A stretch of 64,000 nucleotides of DNA from Chromatiales bacterium (GTDB lineage: Bacteria; Pseudomonadota; Gammaproteobacteria; JAGRCI01). The first letter of the stretch is position 1, and every line of letters starts with the position of its first letter. The notes beneath the pieces were generated by a model. The model made no database searches and had not been told where the DNA came from. It worked only from the letters and a program-made list of their open reading frames with translations. The stretch covers positions 23,017 to 87,016 of the forward strand of contig JAGRGI010000096.1 of the NCBI GenBank assembly GCA_020445565.1, read 5' to 3'. The translations under genes were made by a program, and so were the position numbers. Of the stretch, positions 52,073-61,000 are shown in pieces.

Positions 52073-52387
52073 TCAGGACTTGGAGCCTCCCATGCACTCG
52101 GGTGAGTCCGCCGCCTTGCCGGCCTTTTCGAACCATTCATCCGGCGTCATGGTGTGCAGGGCAAGGGCGTGAAGACCGTTGTTGAACTCCTCGGCCAGGG
52201 CGCGGTTGACCATGCGGTGGCGGTTGAGCAGGCGTTCGCCTTCGAAGCGCTCGCTGACGACGATCACCTTGAAATGGGACTCGGCGCCCTGGGGGACGCT
52301 GTGCATGTGGCTCTCGTCGATGACTTCCAGATGGCTGGGGGCCAGGGCCGCCTCCACCTTGCCGCGAATGGTTTCCTGTCGTGTCAT
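52073..52387 (-). CDS. BolA-family protein
   Basis: 104 residues: IRGKVEAALAPSHLEVIDES, HFKVIVVSERFEGERLLNRH and the MVNRALAEEFNNGLHALALHTMTPDEW ending of BolA. The conserved His in RHR can ligate a shared [2Fe-2S] cluster with a monothiol glutaredoxin. BolA proteins act in iron-sulfur trafficking and morphology responses. It is followed by the TSUP gene and preceded by the flavoprotein gene on the same strand. Confidence 0.93.
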   Translation of the reverse strand: MTRQETIRGKVEAALAPSHLEVIDESHMHSVPQGAESHFKVIVVSERFEGERLLNRHRMVNRALAEEFNNGLHALALHTMTPDEWFEKAGKAADSPECMGGSKS

Positions 52388-52408
52388 GGCGAACCTCCGG
52401 CGATTTGA

Positions 52409-53809
52409 TTACAACAGATCCAGTTCCAGCAACCCCTGCGGCTGCTGCTCGATCTTTCCGGCCAGATCGTTGAGGGCCGCTTGCAGGGCCTCCTCGATCA
52501 CCGGGTGATAGAAGGGCATCTTCAACAGGTCGAACACCGTGCGGCCCTGCTGGATCGACCAGGCAAGCAGATGGGCCAGGTTTTCACCCTTCACGCAAGC
52601 CATCTCGGCCCCCAGCAACGTACCGTCGGACTTGTTGGCGTAGACCCGCAGCAGGCCCTTGTTTTTGGCCATGATGAGGGCGCGGCCCACCGGGGCGAAA
52701 CGCATCTCGCCGACAGCGACCTGGTCGTGATCCAACAGGTCCCAGGTCTTTCCCACCATGGCAATATTGGGGTCACAGAAGGTGATTGCCAGATGCGTCT
52801 TGCGGGCGAAGGCGGTGATTTCTTCGCGGGCGGCGTTATAACCGGCAATGCGTCCCTCGTCCCCGGCCTCGTGCAGGATGGGGCGTTCCCCGGTGGCGTC
52901 TCCGGCCAGGAAGATGGGCAGGTCCGCCACCTGCATGGTGTGGCTGTTGTGCACCGGCACAACGTTGTCGCCCACCGGAAGATTCAGTTTTTCCAGCCCC
53001 AGTTTTTCCAAGTTGGGTGTGCGGCCCATGCTCAGCAGCAGATAATCGACCAGGACGCTGTTGTCCCCGGCCGTCACCCGCAGCATGTCTTCTTCGCGGC
53101 TGATCCGGGCGGGCTGTCCCAACCAGATGGGAAATTCCTTGGAGAAGATCTCCACAGCCGCTTTCACCAGGTCCGGGTCGGTAAGTCCGCCGATGCTGTT
53201 GCGTATGTCGATACCCGTGACCTCGACGCCGTAGCGATGCAGGGCCTGACCCAGTTCCAGACCGATCACGCCCAGTCCGATCACCGCCATGCTTCCCGGC
53301 AGGGCCTCCAGCTCGAAGATCTCGTCGGAGGTAATGATGCGGTCGCGAAACTGCTCCCATTCCGCCGGAACGATCGGCCGCGAACCGGTGGCGACGATGA
53401 TCTTTGTCGCGTGGATGATCTCGTCATTCACCTTCAGGGTGTTGGCATCAAGAAACTCTGCGAAGCCTTCAATGAACTTATCGCCCATCTTGTCGGTACT
53501 GTTGCTGGTGACGCGCTCGACGAAGGAATCGCGTAGATCGCGCACGTGTTCCATGGCATCGGTGGTGGTGAGTTCCAGTGCATCACTGCCCTCGATGCCA
53601 TGACGTGGAAAGGTGGTGCGGCGGTGATAATCCTCGGCGATCTGAATCATGGCCTTGGAAGGCATGCAGCCGACGCGGGCGCAGGTGGTGCCCACCTCGC
53701 CGCCGTTGATGAGCACGAAGCTCTTACCGGTCTTGCGAACCTGCCCGACCGCATTGAGTCCGGCGGTGCCGGAACCGATGATGGCAACGTCAACGGTACG
53801 TTCCTGCAT
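52409..53809 (-). CDS. Dihydrolipoamide-dehydrogenase-like flavoprotein disulfide reductase
   Basis: 466 residues from ATG 53809. FAD motif DVAIIGSGTAGLNAV, redox-active pair in GTTCARVGCMPSK, NAD site MAVIGLGVIGLELGQAL, FLAGDATGERPILHEAGDEG, and C-terminal dimerisation domain with MPFYHPVIEEAL supplying the catalytic His. The active-site loop (TTCARVGC rather than GGTCLNVGC) and lack of 2-oxoacid dehydrogenase genes nearby set it apart from the pyruvate-complex E3. It may reduce lipoate, quinones or another disulfide. The long upstream reading is not coding. Confidence 0.88.
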   Translation of the reverse strand: MQERTVDVAIIGSGTAGLNAVGQVRKTGKSFVLINGGEVGTTCARVGCMPSKAMIQIAEDYHRRTTFPRHGIEGSDALELTTTDAMEHVRDLRDSFVERVTSNSTDKMGDKFIEGFAEFLDANTLKVNDEIIHATKIIVATGSRPIVPAEWEQFRDRIITSDEIFELEALPGSMAVIGLGVIGLELGQALHRYGVEVTGIDIRNSIGGLTDPDLVKAAVEIFSKEFPIWLGQPARISREEDMLRVTAGDNSVLVDYLLLSMGRTPNLEKLGLEKLNLPVGDNVVPVHNSHTMQVADLPIFLAGDATGERPILHEAGDEGRIAGYNAAREEITAFARKTHLAITFCDPNIAMVGKTWDLLDHDQVAVGEMRFAPVGRALIMAKNKGLLRVYANKSDGTLLGAEMACVKGENLAHLLAWSIQQGRTVFDLLKMPFYHPVIEEALQAALNDLAGKIEQQPQGLLELDLL

Positions 53810-54147
53810 GGGGAATCCTGTCGATCTGTGGGTGAAGGACGACGCGGTCGCCGACGGGCGACCCTGTTTGGCGCGAAAGTATACCCCGATATGCCGGGGT
53901 ATTCCCCCGCGGCGGTGTAAGGAAATTGGCTCTGCGAAGGACCTCTTCAGCCCCGAGGGACTGGCTCCAGCGCAGTACGAGCGCCGGGGGCGACGCATCG
54001 CAGCCGTAACCTGTCGCATTACTCGCCAATGGCGGCAGCTGGGTCCTAAACCAAGCCATTCCAACAGTTTTTTCCCCAGGCTGCCGCTAGACTCCCCAGC
54101 AAAACCGATATGCCTTACCCTCATCCTGAGCGATAGCCGGAAATGCC
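53810..54147. other. Gene-free divergent region
   Basis: 338 bp between the divergent flavoprotein and HDOD genes. Apart from the inverted repeat at 53881-53902 and a TTTTTTCCCC tract near 54070, no ORF or RNA gene is convincing. It should hold promoters for both genes. Confidence 0.6.
53881..53902. promoter_or_regulatory. Perfect inverted repeat upstream of the flavoprotein gene
   Basis: Arms ATACCCCG and CGGGGTAT with a 6-nt spacer, 72 bp before the start codon of the flavoprotein gene. The shape (ATACCC...GGGTAT) resembles operators of CsoR/RcnR-family regulators, which include the persulfide sensor CstR; that link is only by appearance. Confidence 0.5.
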
Positions 54148-55014
54148 ATGACGAAGAGCGCAAGCGCAGCCCAGATTGCCCGGCAGGTAGTGGACCTGGC
54201 ATCCTTGCCTGAGGTTTACATTCGTCTGCGGGACCTGCTGAATTCGGCGGATTACGTACTGCCCCAGGTGGCCGAAATCGTCAGCATGGACCCGGGCCTG
54301 ACTGCCCGCATTCTGCGGGTGGCGAACAGCAGTTTTTACGGTCTTCGGGCGAAGGTGGAGCGGATTTCCCATGCCGTCAGCCTGCTGGGCACCCAGCACA
54401 TACACGATTTCGTGCTGGCAACCTCGGTGGTTCGGGCCTTCAGGGGTATCCCCCGCCGTGTGGTGGATATGAACCAGTTCTGGCGCGGCAGCGTGACCTG
54501 CGGCGCCGTCGCCAAACTGTTGGCAGAGCGGCGGGGATTTCTGGACTGCGAGCATATGTTTGCAGTCGGTCTGCTCACCCATGTGGGGCGCCTGGCCTTG
54601 TACATGAAACTCCCGGACAACATGACCGAGGCCCATGAACTGGCCGTGCAAAAGCATGTCCCCATGGCCGATGCACTGCGCGCCAGCATGGGTTTCAGCG
54701 ATGTGGAGGTGGCGGCGGAGCTGCTAGGGGCCTGGAAGTTGCCGGATTCCTTCCTGCAACCCATCCGGTTCAGTGCCAGCCCGTCTGCACAGGCCGATGA
54801 GAACGGATTCGAGCGGGCCTGCATCGTCCACGTCGCTTCGCGGACGGCCGATGGCGAGACGCTGTACCCGCAAGGGGAGAGTGTGATCGGTATCATCGAC
54901 GATGCCGCTTGGGACGCGCTGGAACTCACACCGTCGGACTTCGAGGTCTTGTTGCAGGGTGGCCGCGAGCTAAGCGCCGAGATCGCCGATCAGTTCTTGC
55001 CCGAAACCGCCTGA
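54148..55014 (+). CDS. HDOD-domain signalling protein
   Basis: 288 residues: an HDOD domain over most of the protein (LASLPEVYIRLRDLLNSADY, IVSMDPGLTARILRVANSSFYG, ISHAVSLLGTQHIHDFVLAT). HDOD is a catalytically inactive HD-related helical domain found with c-di-GMP, chemotaxis and stress-signalling proteins. The 3' end overlaps the converging PAS-GGDEF-EAL gene by 25 bp. Confidence 0.9.
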   Translation: MTKSASAAQIARQVVDLASLPEVYIRLRDLLNSADYVLPQVAEIVSMDPGLTARILRVANSSFYGLRAKVERISHAVSLLGTQHIHDFVLATSVVRAFRGIPRRVVDMNQFWRGSVTCGAVAKLLAERRGFLDCEHMFAVGLLTHVGRLALYMKLPDNMTEAHELAVQKHVPMADALRASMGFSDVEVAAELLGAWKLPDSFLQPIRFSASPSAQADENGFERACIVHVASRTADGETLYPQGESVIGIIDDAAWDALELTPSDFEVLLQGGRELSAEIADQFLPETA

Positions 55015-58000
55015 TTGCCACCGGTTCGGTCGCCCGGGAAGGCATTCAGAATACCCAGTATCCCGGCGGCGGACTGGCCTGTGCCATAGCGTGGACGGTC
55101 CCCGCCGGAATCGAGAATCCGGCGCTTGATACCCGTGGACTGCATCAGCAATTCGTTCAATTCGTCGATGGGCAGGGGCTTGCTCACCAGGTAACCCTGG
55201 ATCTCGTCACACTGCAAGTCCTGCAGAAAGCGCAGTTGTTCCTCGGTTTCCACCCCCTCGGCCACCACCACCAGGCCCAGGCTGTGTGCCATGGCAATGA
55301 CGGCGTTGACCAGGGCGGCGTCGTTGGTGCCATGCATGGAATCGGAGATGAAGGAACGATCGATCTTCACCTTGTTCAGTGGAAACTTTTTCAAATAGCT
55401 GAGCGAGGAATAGCCCGTGCCGAAGTCGTCCACGGAGATGGGGAAGCCCGCCTCGCTGAGCTGGGTCAGGGTACCCACGGCGGTTTCCATATTTTGCATG
55501 ACCACCGTCTCTGTGATCTCGATTTCCAGGCACTCAGGTGCCACGCCGACCGCCTCTACCGTCGCGATGATGTCTTCCGCCAAGTGGTTCTTGCGAAATT
55601 CCACGGGGGAAATATTGATGGCAACCGTGTATCGGCCCAGGCCCGCCTGTTGCCAGGCGAGGATCTGCCGACAAACATGCCGTAGCACCCACTGGCCGAC
55701 GTGGTCGATCATGCGGCTTTGCTCCGCCAGCGGAATGAACTCGTTGGGCATGAGCAAACCCAACTGCGGATGCTGCCATCGCAACAGCGCCTCCATGCCG
55801 AGAATTGCGCCGCTACGCAGATCGACCTTGGGCTGAAAATAGACGACCAGTTCGTCCCGCTCCAGGGCGCGGTGCAGGTCTGCCTCCAACTGAATGCGCC
55901 GCTTGGAGCGAATGTTGATATCCTCGGAATAGAACTGGAAGCAGTTCCTGCCGCCGGCCCGTTTAGCCTCGCGCATGGCGCTGCTGGCGTGGCTCAGCAG
56001 GGTATCGGCGTTGACGCCATCCAACGGATGAAGGCTCACACCCACGTCGGCATCCACGAAGAATTCTGTGCCCTCGACCTCGATCGATTGGCGGATGGAC
56101 GAAAACAGTCGTTGCAGGATTGCGGTGACGATCTCGGTGTTTTTCAGGTCCGTCAGCAGGATCACGATCTGTTTTCCACCCAGGTGACTGATGGAAAACA
56201 GCAGCTCGGTCTCGTCGGTGAGGGAGACCGTGTCGGTGCCACGCAAGGTGCCCTTCAGGCGGGCGATCAGCGATTTGGAGAATTTTTCACCGGCGGCAAA
56301 ACCGTAGGTTTCGTTGACCCGTTGCAGGGCATCCACCTCCATGACCATGACCGCCAACTGGGTCTTGTAGCGGCCGGAGCGCCGGATGGCCTGATCGATG
56401 CGATCGAACAGAAGGATGGTCTCGGGCGAGTAGTTGGGCTGCTGGATCTCGTTTTCGTCCTCGGTGCCCGGAAAAGGTATGACCTCGGCTTCGGGAGCCG
56501 TTGGTGCTTGTGCCGGTTCGGCTTGCTCGGGTGGCGAGGGGGGCGGGCTATTGTTCGTTTCCTCCGCTATTTCCTCTGTCGCAAGATCGTCGGACCACTG
56601 AATGACCCGGTTACGGCCGGTCTCCTTGGCCACGTACAGGGCCTTGTCTGCCTGGTCCACCAACTGGGCCACGTCGCTGGCCCCGGTTGTGAGGTCTGAA
56701 ACGCCGAAGCTGGAGGTGATGCGCATGGCATCGGTGAACTTGGCGCCGTGGCCTTCCTGTACCGCGCGACGCATGCGCTCGGCGATCTCCGCCGCGACCG
56801 GCTTGTCGGCACCGGGCAGGGCGACGCAGAATTCCTCGCCGCCGAATCGGCCGACCAAGTCGTTGGGGCGCGAGAAATCCGTCAGGATCTTGGCCAGCAG
56901 TTTGATGACCTTGTCCCCCACGGCGTGGCCGAATCGGTCGTTCACCGATTTGAAGTGATCGATGTCCACCATGATGCAGGCCAGAGGGCGCAGTTCTTCC
57001 CGTGCCTCGTTGAACAGCACATCGAAACCCTGGAACAGCGAGCGGCGGTTGAGCACACCGGTGAGCGGGTCGCGGGTTGCCAGCACCAGCAGTTCCTGAT
57101 TTTGCCGGGTGATTTCGCGCTGCGTCTGCTCCAGTTTGTCCAGGGTGCGTTGCAGCTCGTCGTTTTTCTTCTCGATCTCAGTGACGTCGTCGAAGGTAAC
57201 CAGGGCGCCGCGAACCTTTTCCTTGTCGGTGGTGATGGGGGAGGCATTGACGGCGAAGGTAAAGGCGGTTTTCGGCCCCGATTGCAGTTTCACCATGCGG
57301 TTTGACGGCAGTTCACCGCCCTGGAGCAGGCAGTACCAGGGCAATTCGTGACAAGCGCTGTCGGCGGCGTCCAGCTCCCAGGGCAGGGAATCGCTGGCCT
57401 TGCCTACCAGCTTGCCCGGCACCAGGCCGGTCTTGCGGGCGAAGGAATGGTTGGAAAACACGATGACGCCCCTGTCGTCGACGATCAGCAGCCCTTCGGC
57501 CAGGGTGTCCAGCGCTTTGCGCACGCGATCGGGTATCACCGCATTGGGGTCCAGTTCGCGCATGGTGCGCTTCAGGAACAGCCAATAACCGAGAAAGCCC
57601 GCCACTGCGACCAGCAGGATCACGGTCATCAGGGAGTTGCGCCACGAAAGCACGAATCCGCTCTCGGAAAGCGGGCTGAAAACCAGCTCCACCGTGCCCC
57701 AACGGATGTCGCCATCGAGCAGCGGAACCTGCACATGGGTGGCGGTGGAGCGGTCATCTGCCCGCGGTATCCAGCGCCGGTCGTGGTCGCCGAACTGCAC
57801 CAGCAGCCCGCCCTTGTCGCGCCGCAGTCCCGCCGACAGCACGTTGTCGTTGCGTTCCACGATGGAACGCAAGGTCTCGTAGATCTCGTTCAGTTTCTTT
57901 TTATCGGGGGCGACGGCAAACTGCACCGCCAGGGATTCGGAGATTGCCTTGCGCGATTGCAACTCGGCTTGGCGGGTGTTGGGAAACAGGCCGAAGATAT

Positions 58001-58082
58001 TGCTGAGCAGCAACAGCGATACCGTCAGCATCACCAGTCCGAAGCTGATGCGCACCAGCGGGGATTTCAGAAAGCCAAACAT
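54990..58082 (-). CDS. Membrane PAS-GGDEF-GGDEF-EAL c-di-GMP protein
   Basis: 1,030 residues. TM1 (about 10-32), a periplasmic domain, TM2 (about 148-170), PAS (about 185-305), a first GGDEF with GGEEF at 414-418 and an inhibitory site RPND five residues before it, a Pro/Glu-rich linker, a second degenerate GGDEF-like domain (about 560-730), and an EAL domain with E764 in EALLRW, EITETV, DDFGTGYSSLSYL, AEGVET and QGYLVSKPL. The first cyclase and the EAL site look intact, so it may both make and break c-di-GMP. It starts 9 bp after the repeat protein stop, implying joint expression. Confidence 0.93.
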   Translation of the reverse strand: MFGFLKSPLVRISFGLVMLTVSLLLLSNIFGLFPNTRQAELQSRKAISESLAVQFAVAPDKKKLNEIYETLRSIVERNDNVLSAGLRRDKGGLLVQFGDHDRRWIPRADDRSTATHVQVPLLDGDIRWGTVELVFSPLSESGFVLSWRNSLMTVILLVAVAGFLGYWLFLKRTMRELDPNAVIPDRVRKALDTLAEGLLIVDDRGVIVFSNHSFARKTGLVPGKLVGKASDSLPWELDAADSACHELPWYCLLQGGELPSNRMVKLQSGPKTAFTFAVNASPITTDKEKVRGALVTFDDVTEIEKKNDELQRTLDKLEQTQREITRQNQELLVLATRDPLTGVLNRRSLFQGFDVLFNEAREELRPLACIMVDIDHFKSVNDRFGHAVGDKVIKLLAKILTDFSRPNDLVGRFGGEEFCVALPGADKPVAAEIAERMRRAVQEGHGAKFTDAMRITSSFGVSDLTTGASDVAQLVDQADKALYVAKETGRNRVIQWSDDLATEEIAEETNNSPPPSPPEQAEPAQAPTAPEAEVIPFPGTEDENEIQQPNYSPETILLFDRIDQAIRRSGRYKTQLAVMVMEVDALQRVNETYGFAAGEKFSKSLIARLKGTLRGTDTVSLTDETELLFSISHLGGKQIVILLTDLKNTEIVTAILQRLFSSIRQSIEVEGTEFFVDADVGVSLHPLDGVNADTLLSHASSAMREAKRAGGRNCFQFYSEDINIRSKRRIQLEADLHRALERDELVVYFQPKVDLRSGAILGMEALLRWQHPQLGLLMPNEFIPLAEQSRMIDHVGQWVLRHVCRQILAWQQAGLGRYTVAINISPVEFRKNHLAEDIIATVEAVGVAPECLEIEITETVVMQNMETAVGTLTQLSEAGFPISVDDFGTGYSSLSYLKKFPLNKVKIDRSFISDSMHGTNDAALVNAVIAMAHSLGLVVVAEGVETEEQLRFLQDLQCDEIQGYLVSKPLPIDELNELLMQSTGIKRRILDSGGDRPRYGTGQSAAGILGILNAFPGDRTGGNQAVSGKN

Positions 58083-58091
58083 GTTTCTCGA

Positions 58092-61000
58092 CTAGCGTCG
58101 GCCATCTTGTTCGAAGATGTTTTCTACTTCGGCATTGTCGGGATTTTCTTCACCCGCGCCGGTCTTCTTCTTGGCGTCGGACTTGAAGTTGGACAGGATC
58201 GGTAGCGGGTCGAAGTGCCGCCACACCGGCAATACCGCAACGAAGCTGGCAAGCAGCGAACCGGCGCGCAACACCCAACTGACGAAGCCGGCGGTGAGGC
58301 TCACGGCTAGGCCGATCACCGCTTCGGAACGCAGCCGGGTTTCCAATTCATGCGCGTCGGCGGAGGATTGCATTTGGAACGCCATTTCTTCGATGGACCT
58401 GTCCAGTGTCCTGTTATCGCCGGTCCTATCGTTTGTCGCCAGATTGTAGCTGGCCAAGGTGACCGGATTGAGATCCAGATTCTGCACGTCCAGGAACTGC
58501 GGCGTCGGCAATTCGTAGGTGGGCAGGTCCTGGCGCAGATCGTCTGTGGTGATCGTGGTCGTGGTCGCCAGTACGCTGCTGATGCTTTCGGCACTCAGCG
58601 GGCTTACCGGGGCGATGGCGAAGACATCGTCGGAGAGGGCATACAACGGGGGCTCCGCCTCTGTGGGCGAGGTTTGGCTGGTTTGCGTCAGTTCTTCGGC
58701 GGTGTCCGGTAGCTCGGTCTGCTCTTCGTCAGGCTCTTTCTCCTGGAGCGTGCCATCGGTTGTGCTGGTGCCTGCAAAGGCCGTGGTCAGCCGCTCGACA
58801 CCGGGCGGAGGAGAGGACCCGGCGGTTGATGTGGATGGCTCGTTCACTGCCGACTGGGTAGCGGAATCCAGCAGATCGATCAATTCGGGGGTCAGCAATG
58901 GCTGGGGAACGATACCGGCGGAGGTCATGGTCTCGTTCGTTCCATGGCCGTCCACGAATGACACTTGCAGGTAGACGTAAGCCCCGACATCGTTACCGCT
59001 CAATTGATAGGCCGTACCCGTGGCCCCGGCGATGGGGCTGCCATCGCGCATCCACTGGTATTGAAACGGCCCCAGTCCATCGGCATCGGCCACCAATCGC
59101 CGCTCGGCGAAGATGATTTGTCCCTCCGTGGCGCTGCCGGTAATGACCCAGTCTCCGGTGGCGGGGTCGTTGACGTTGGCAATCGGTCCGACAGGGTCGC
59201 TGGCTACCGATTCCTGGTGTCCGCGTTCGTCGGTGTAACGGGCCACGACGGTGATGATCGTGCCGACATCGTCGTCGGTCAGGGCATAGCGCGTTCCGGT
59301 GGCGCCGGAAACGTCTGCTCCGTCTCGCTGCCATTGGTAACTGACTGTGCCGACACCGTCCGGATCGTCCAGGGTATCGGCGGCAGTGAGGATTTCATCT
59401 TCCACGGCCAGACCCGAAATCGTGACTGTGCCTGTGGGCGCTTCGTTACCTGCCTCCCGGACTGCTTCGGTGCTGCTGCCGACGCTTTCATCTGTTCCCC
59501 GGTCATCGGTGTAGCTGACCACTACACTGATGACAGTCCCCACGTCCTGCGCCGTGGTGGTGTAGCTGGTGCCGGTGGCTCCGTCGATTTGCACGCCGTC
59601 GCGGTACCACTGATAGCCGATGGGGCCGTTGAGTCCATCGGCGTCGGTGAGGGTATTGCCGGCAGTCAGCGTGTCGCCTTCTTCCGGCGTAGGGTTGTCT
59701 ATGAATACGCTACCTTCCGGCGCATCGTTGGTGTTGGTTACGACGATACCGAAACGATTGGACACTGCTCCGCCATGGCCGTCGCTGGCGGTAACCGTGA
59801 TGTTGATCGTGCCGACATCGCCATTCTGCGGTGTGCCGTTGAAGGTTCGGGTAGCGGGATCGAAATTCAACCAGGCGGGTAGGCCGCTGGCGGTGTAGCT
59901 TAGCGTGTCGCCGGCATCCACATCGTCGAAGGTGTTGGCGGCGAACTGGAAGGTGAAGGGGGTGTCTTCGATTGCCGTTTGATGTGCTATGGCATTGGCG
60001 ATTGTCGGTGCATCGTTCGAATTGACGACAACGATGGTGAAGGTGTCGCTGACCGTGCCGCCGTTGCCGTCGTTGGCCGTGACCTTCACGCTGATGGTGC
60101 CCACATCGGAATTGGTCGGCGTACCGCTGAAGGTTCGCGTTGCGCTGTCGAAGCTCAGCCAAGCCGGTATGGCCGAATCGTCGTTGAGCGTCGCCGAGTA
60201 CGTCAGCGTGTCCCCCACATCCGGATCGCTGAAGGTATTGCTGGCGAACTGAAAATTGAAGGCGCTATCTTCGGTCGCCGCCTGATCGGCGATGGGATTG
60301 GCCACGGTCGGCGGATTGTTGGAGGCCGCACCGACCACCAGATCGAAGGTATCGCTGACCGTTCCGCCATTACCGTCGTTGGCGGTGACCTTCACACTGA
60401 TGGTGCCCACGTCGCTGGCGGTCGGCGTACCGCTGAAGGTGCGGGTGGCCGAATCGAAGCTCAGCCAAGCGGGAAGGGCAGAGTCGTCGGCCAGTGTTGC
60501 GCTGTAGGAAAGCGTATCGCCCACATCCACATCGGCAAACGTGCCGGCAGTGAACGGATAGCTGAACGCGACATCCTCGGTGGCGGCCTGATCGGGTATC
60601 GGGCTGGCAACGGTGGGGGCGTCGTTGGTGTTGGCCACCACGATGTCGAAGGTGTCGGAAACTGCACCACCGCTGCCGTCGTTGGCCGTGACCTTGACGC
60701 TGATGGTGCCAACGTCGTCGTTGGCCGGCGTTCCGCTGAAGGTGCGCGTCGCCGAATCGAAACTGAGCCAAGTCGGCAGGGCCGAATCGTCCGACAGCGT
60801 CGCTGTATAACTCAGCGTGTCCCCCACATCCGGATCGTTGAAGGTATTGCTGGCGAACTGAAAGTTGAAGGCGCTGTCTTCGGTCGCCGCCTGGTTGGCG
60901 ATAGGATTTGCCACGGTCGGCGGATTGTTGGAGGCTGCACCGACCACCAAATTGAAGGTGTCGCTGACCGTTCCGCCATTACCGTCATTGGCGGTGACCT

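Noticed and set aside
53810..54202. N-terminal extension of the flavoprotein frame
   Set aside because: The FAD-binding motif begins about eight residues after ATG 53809; the upstream part has no homology and crosses the divergent promoter region and the HDOD start.
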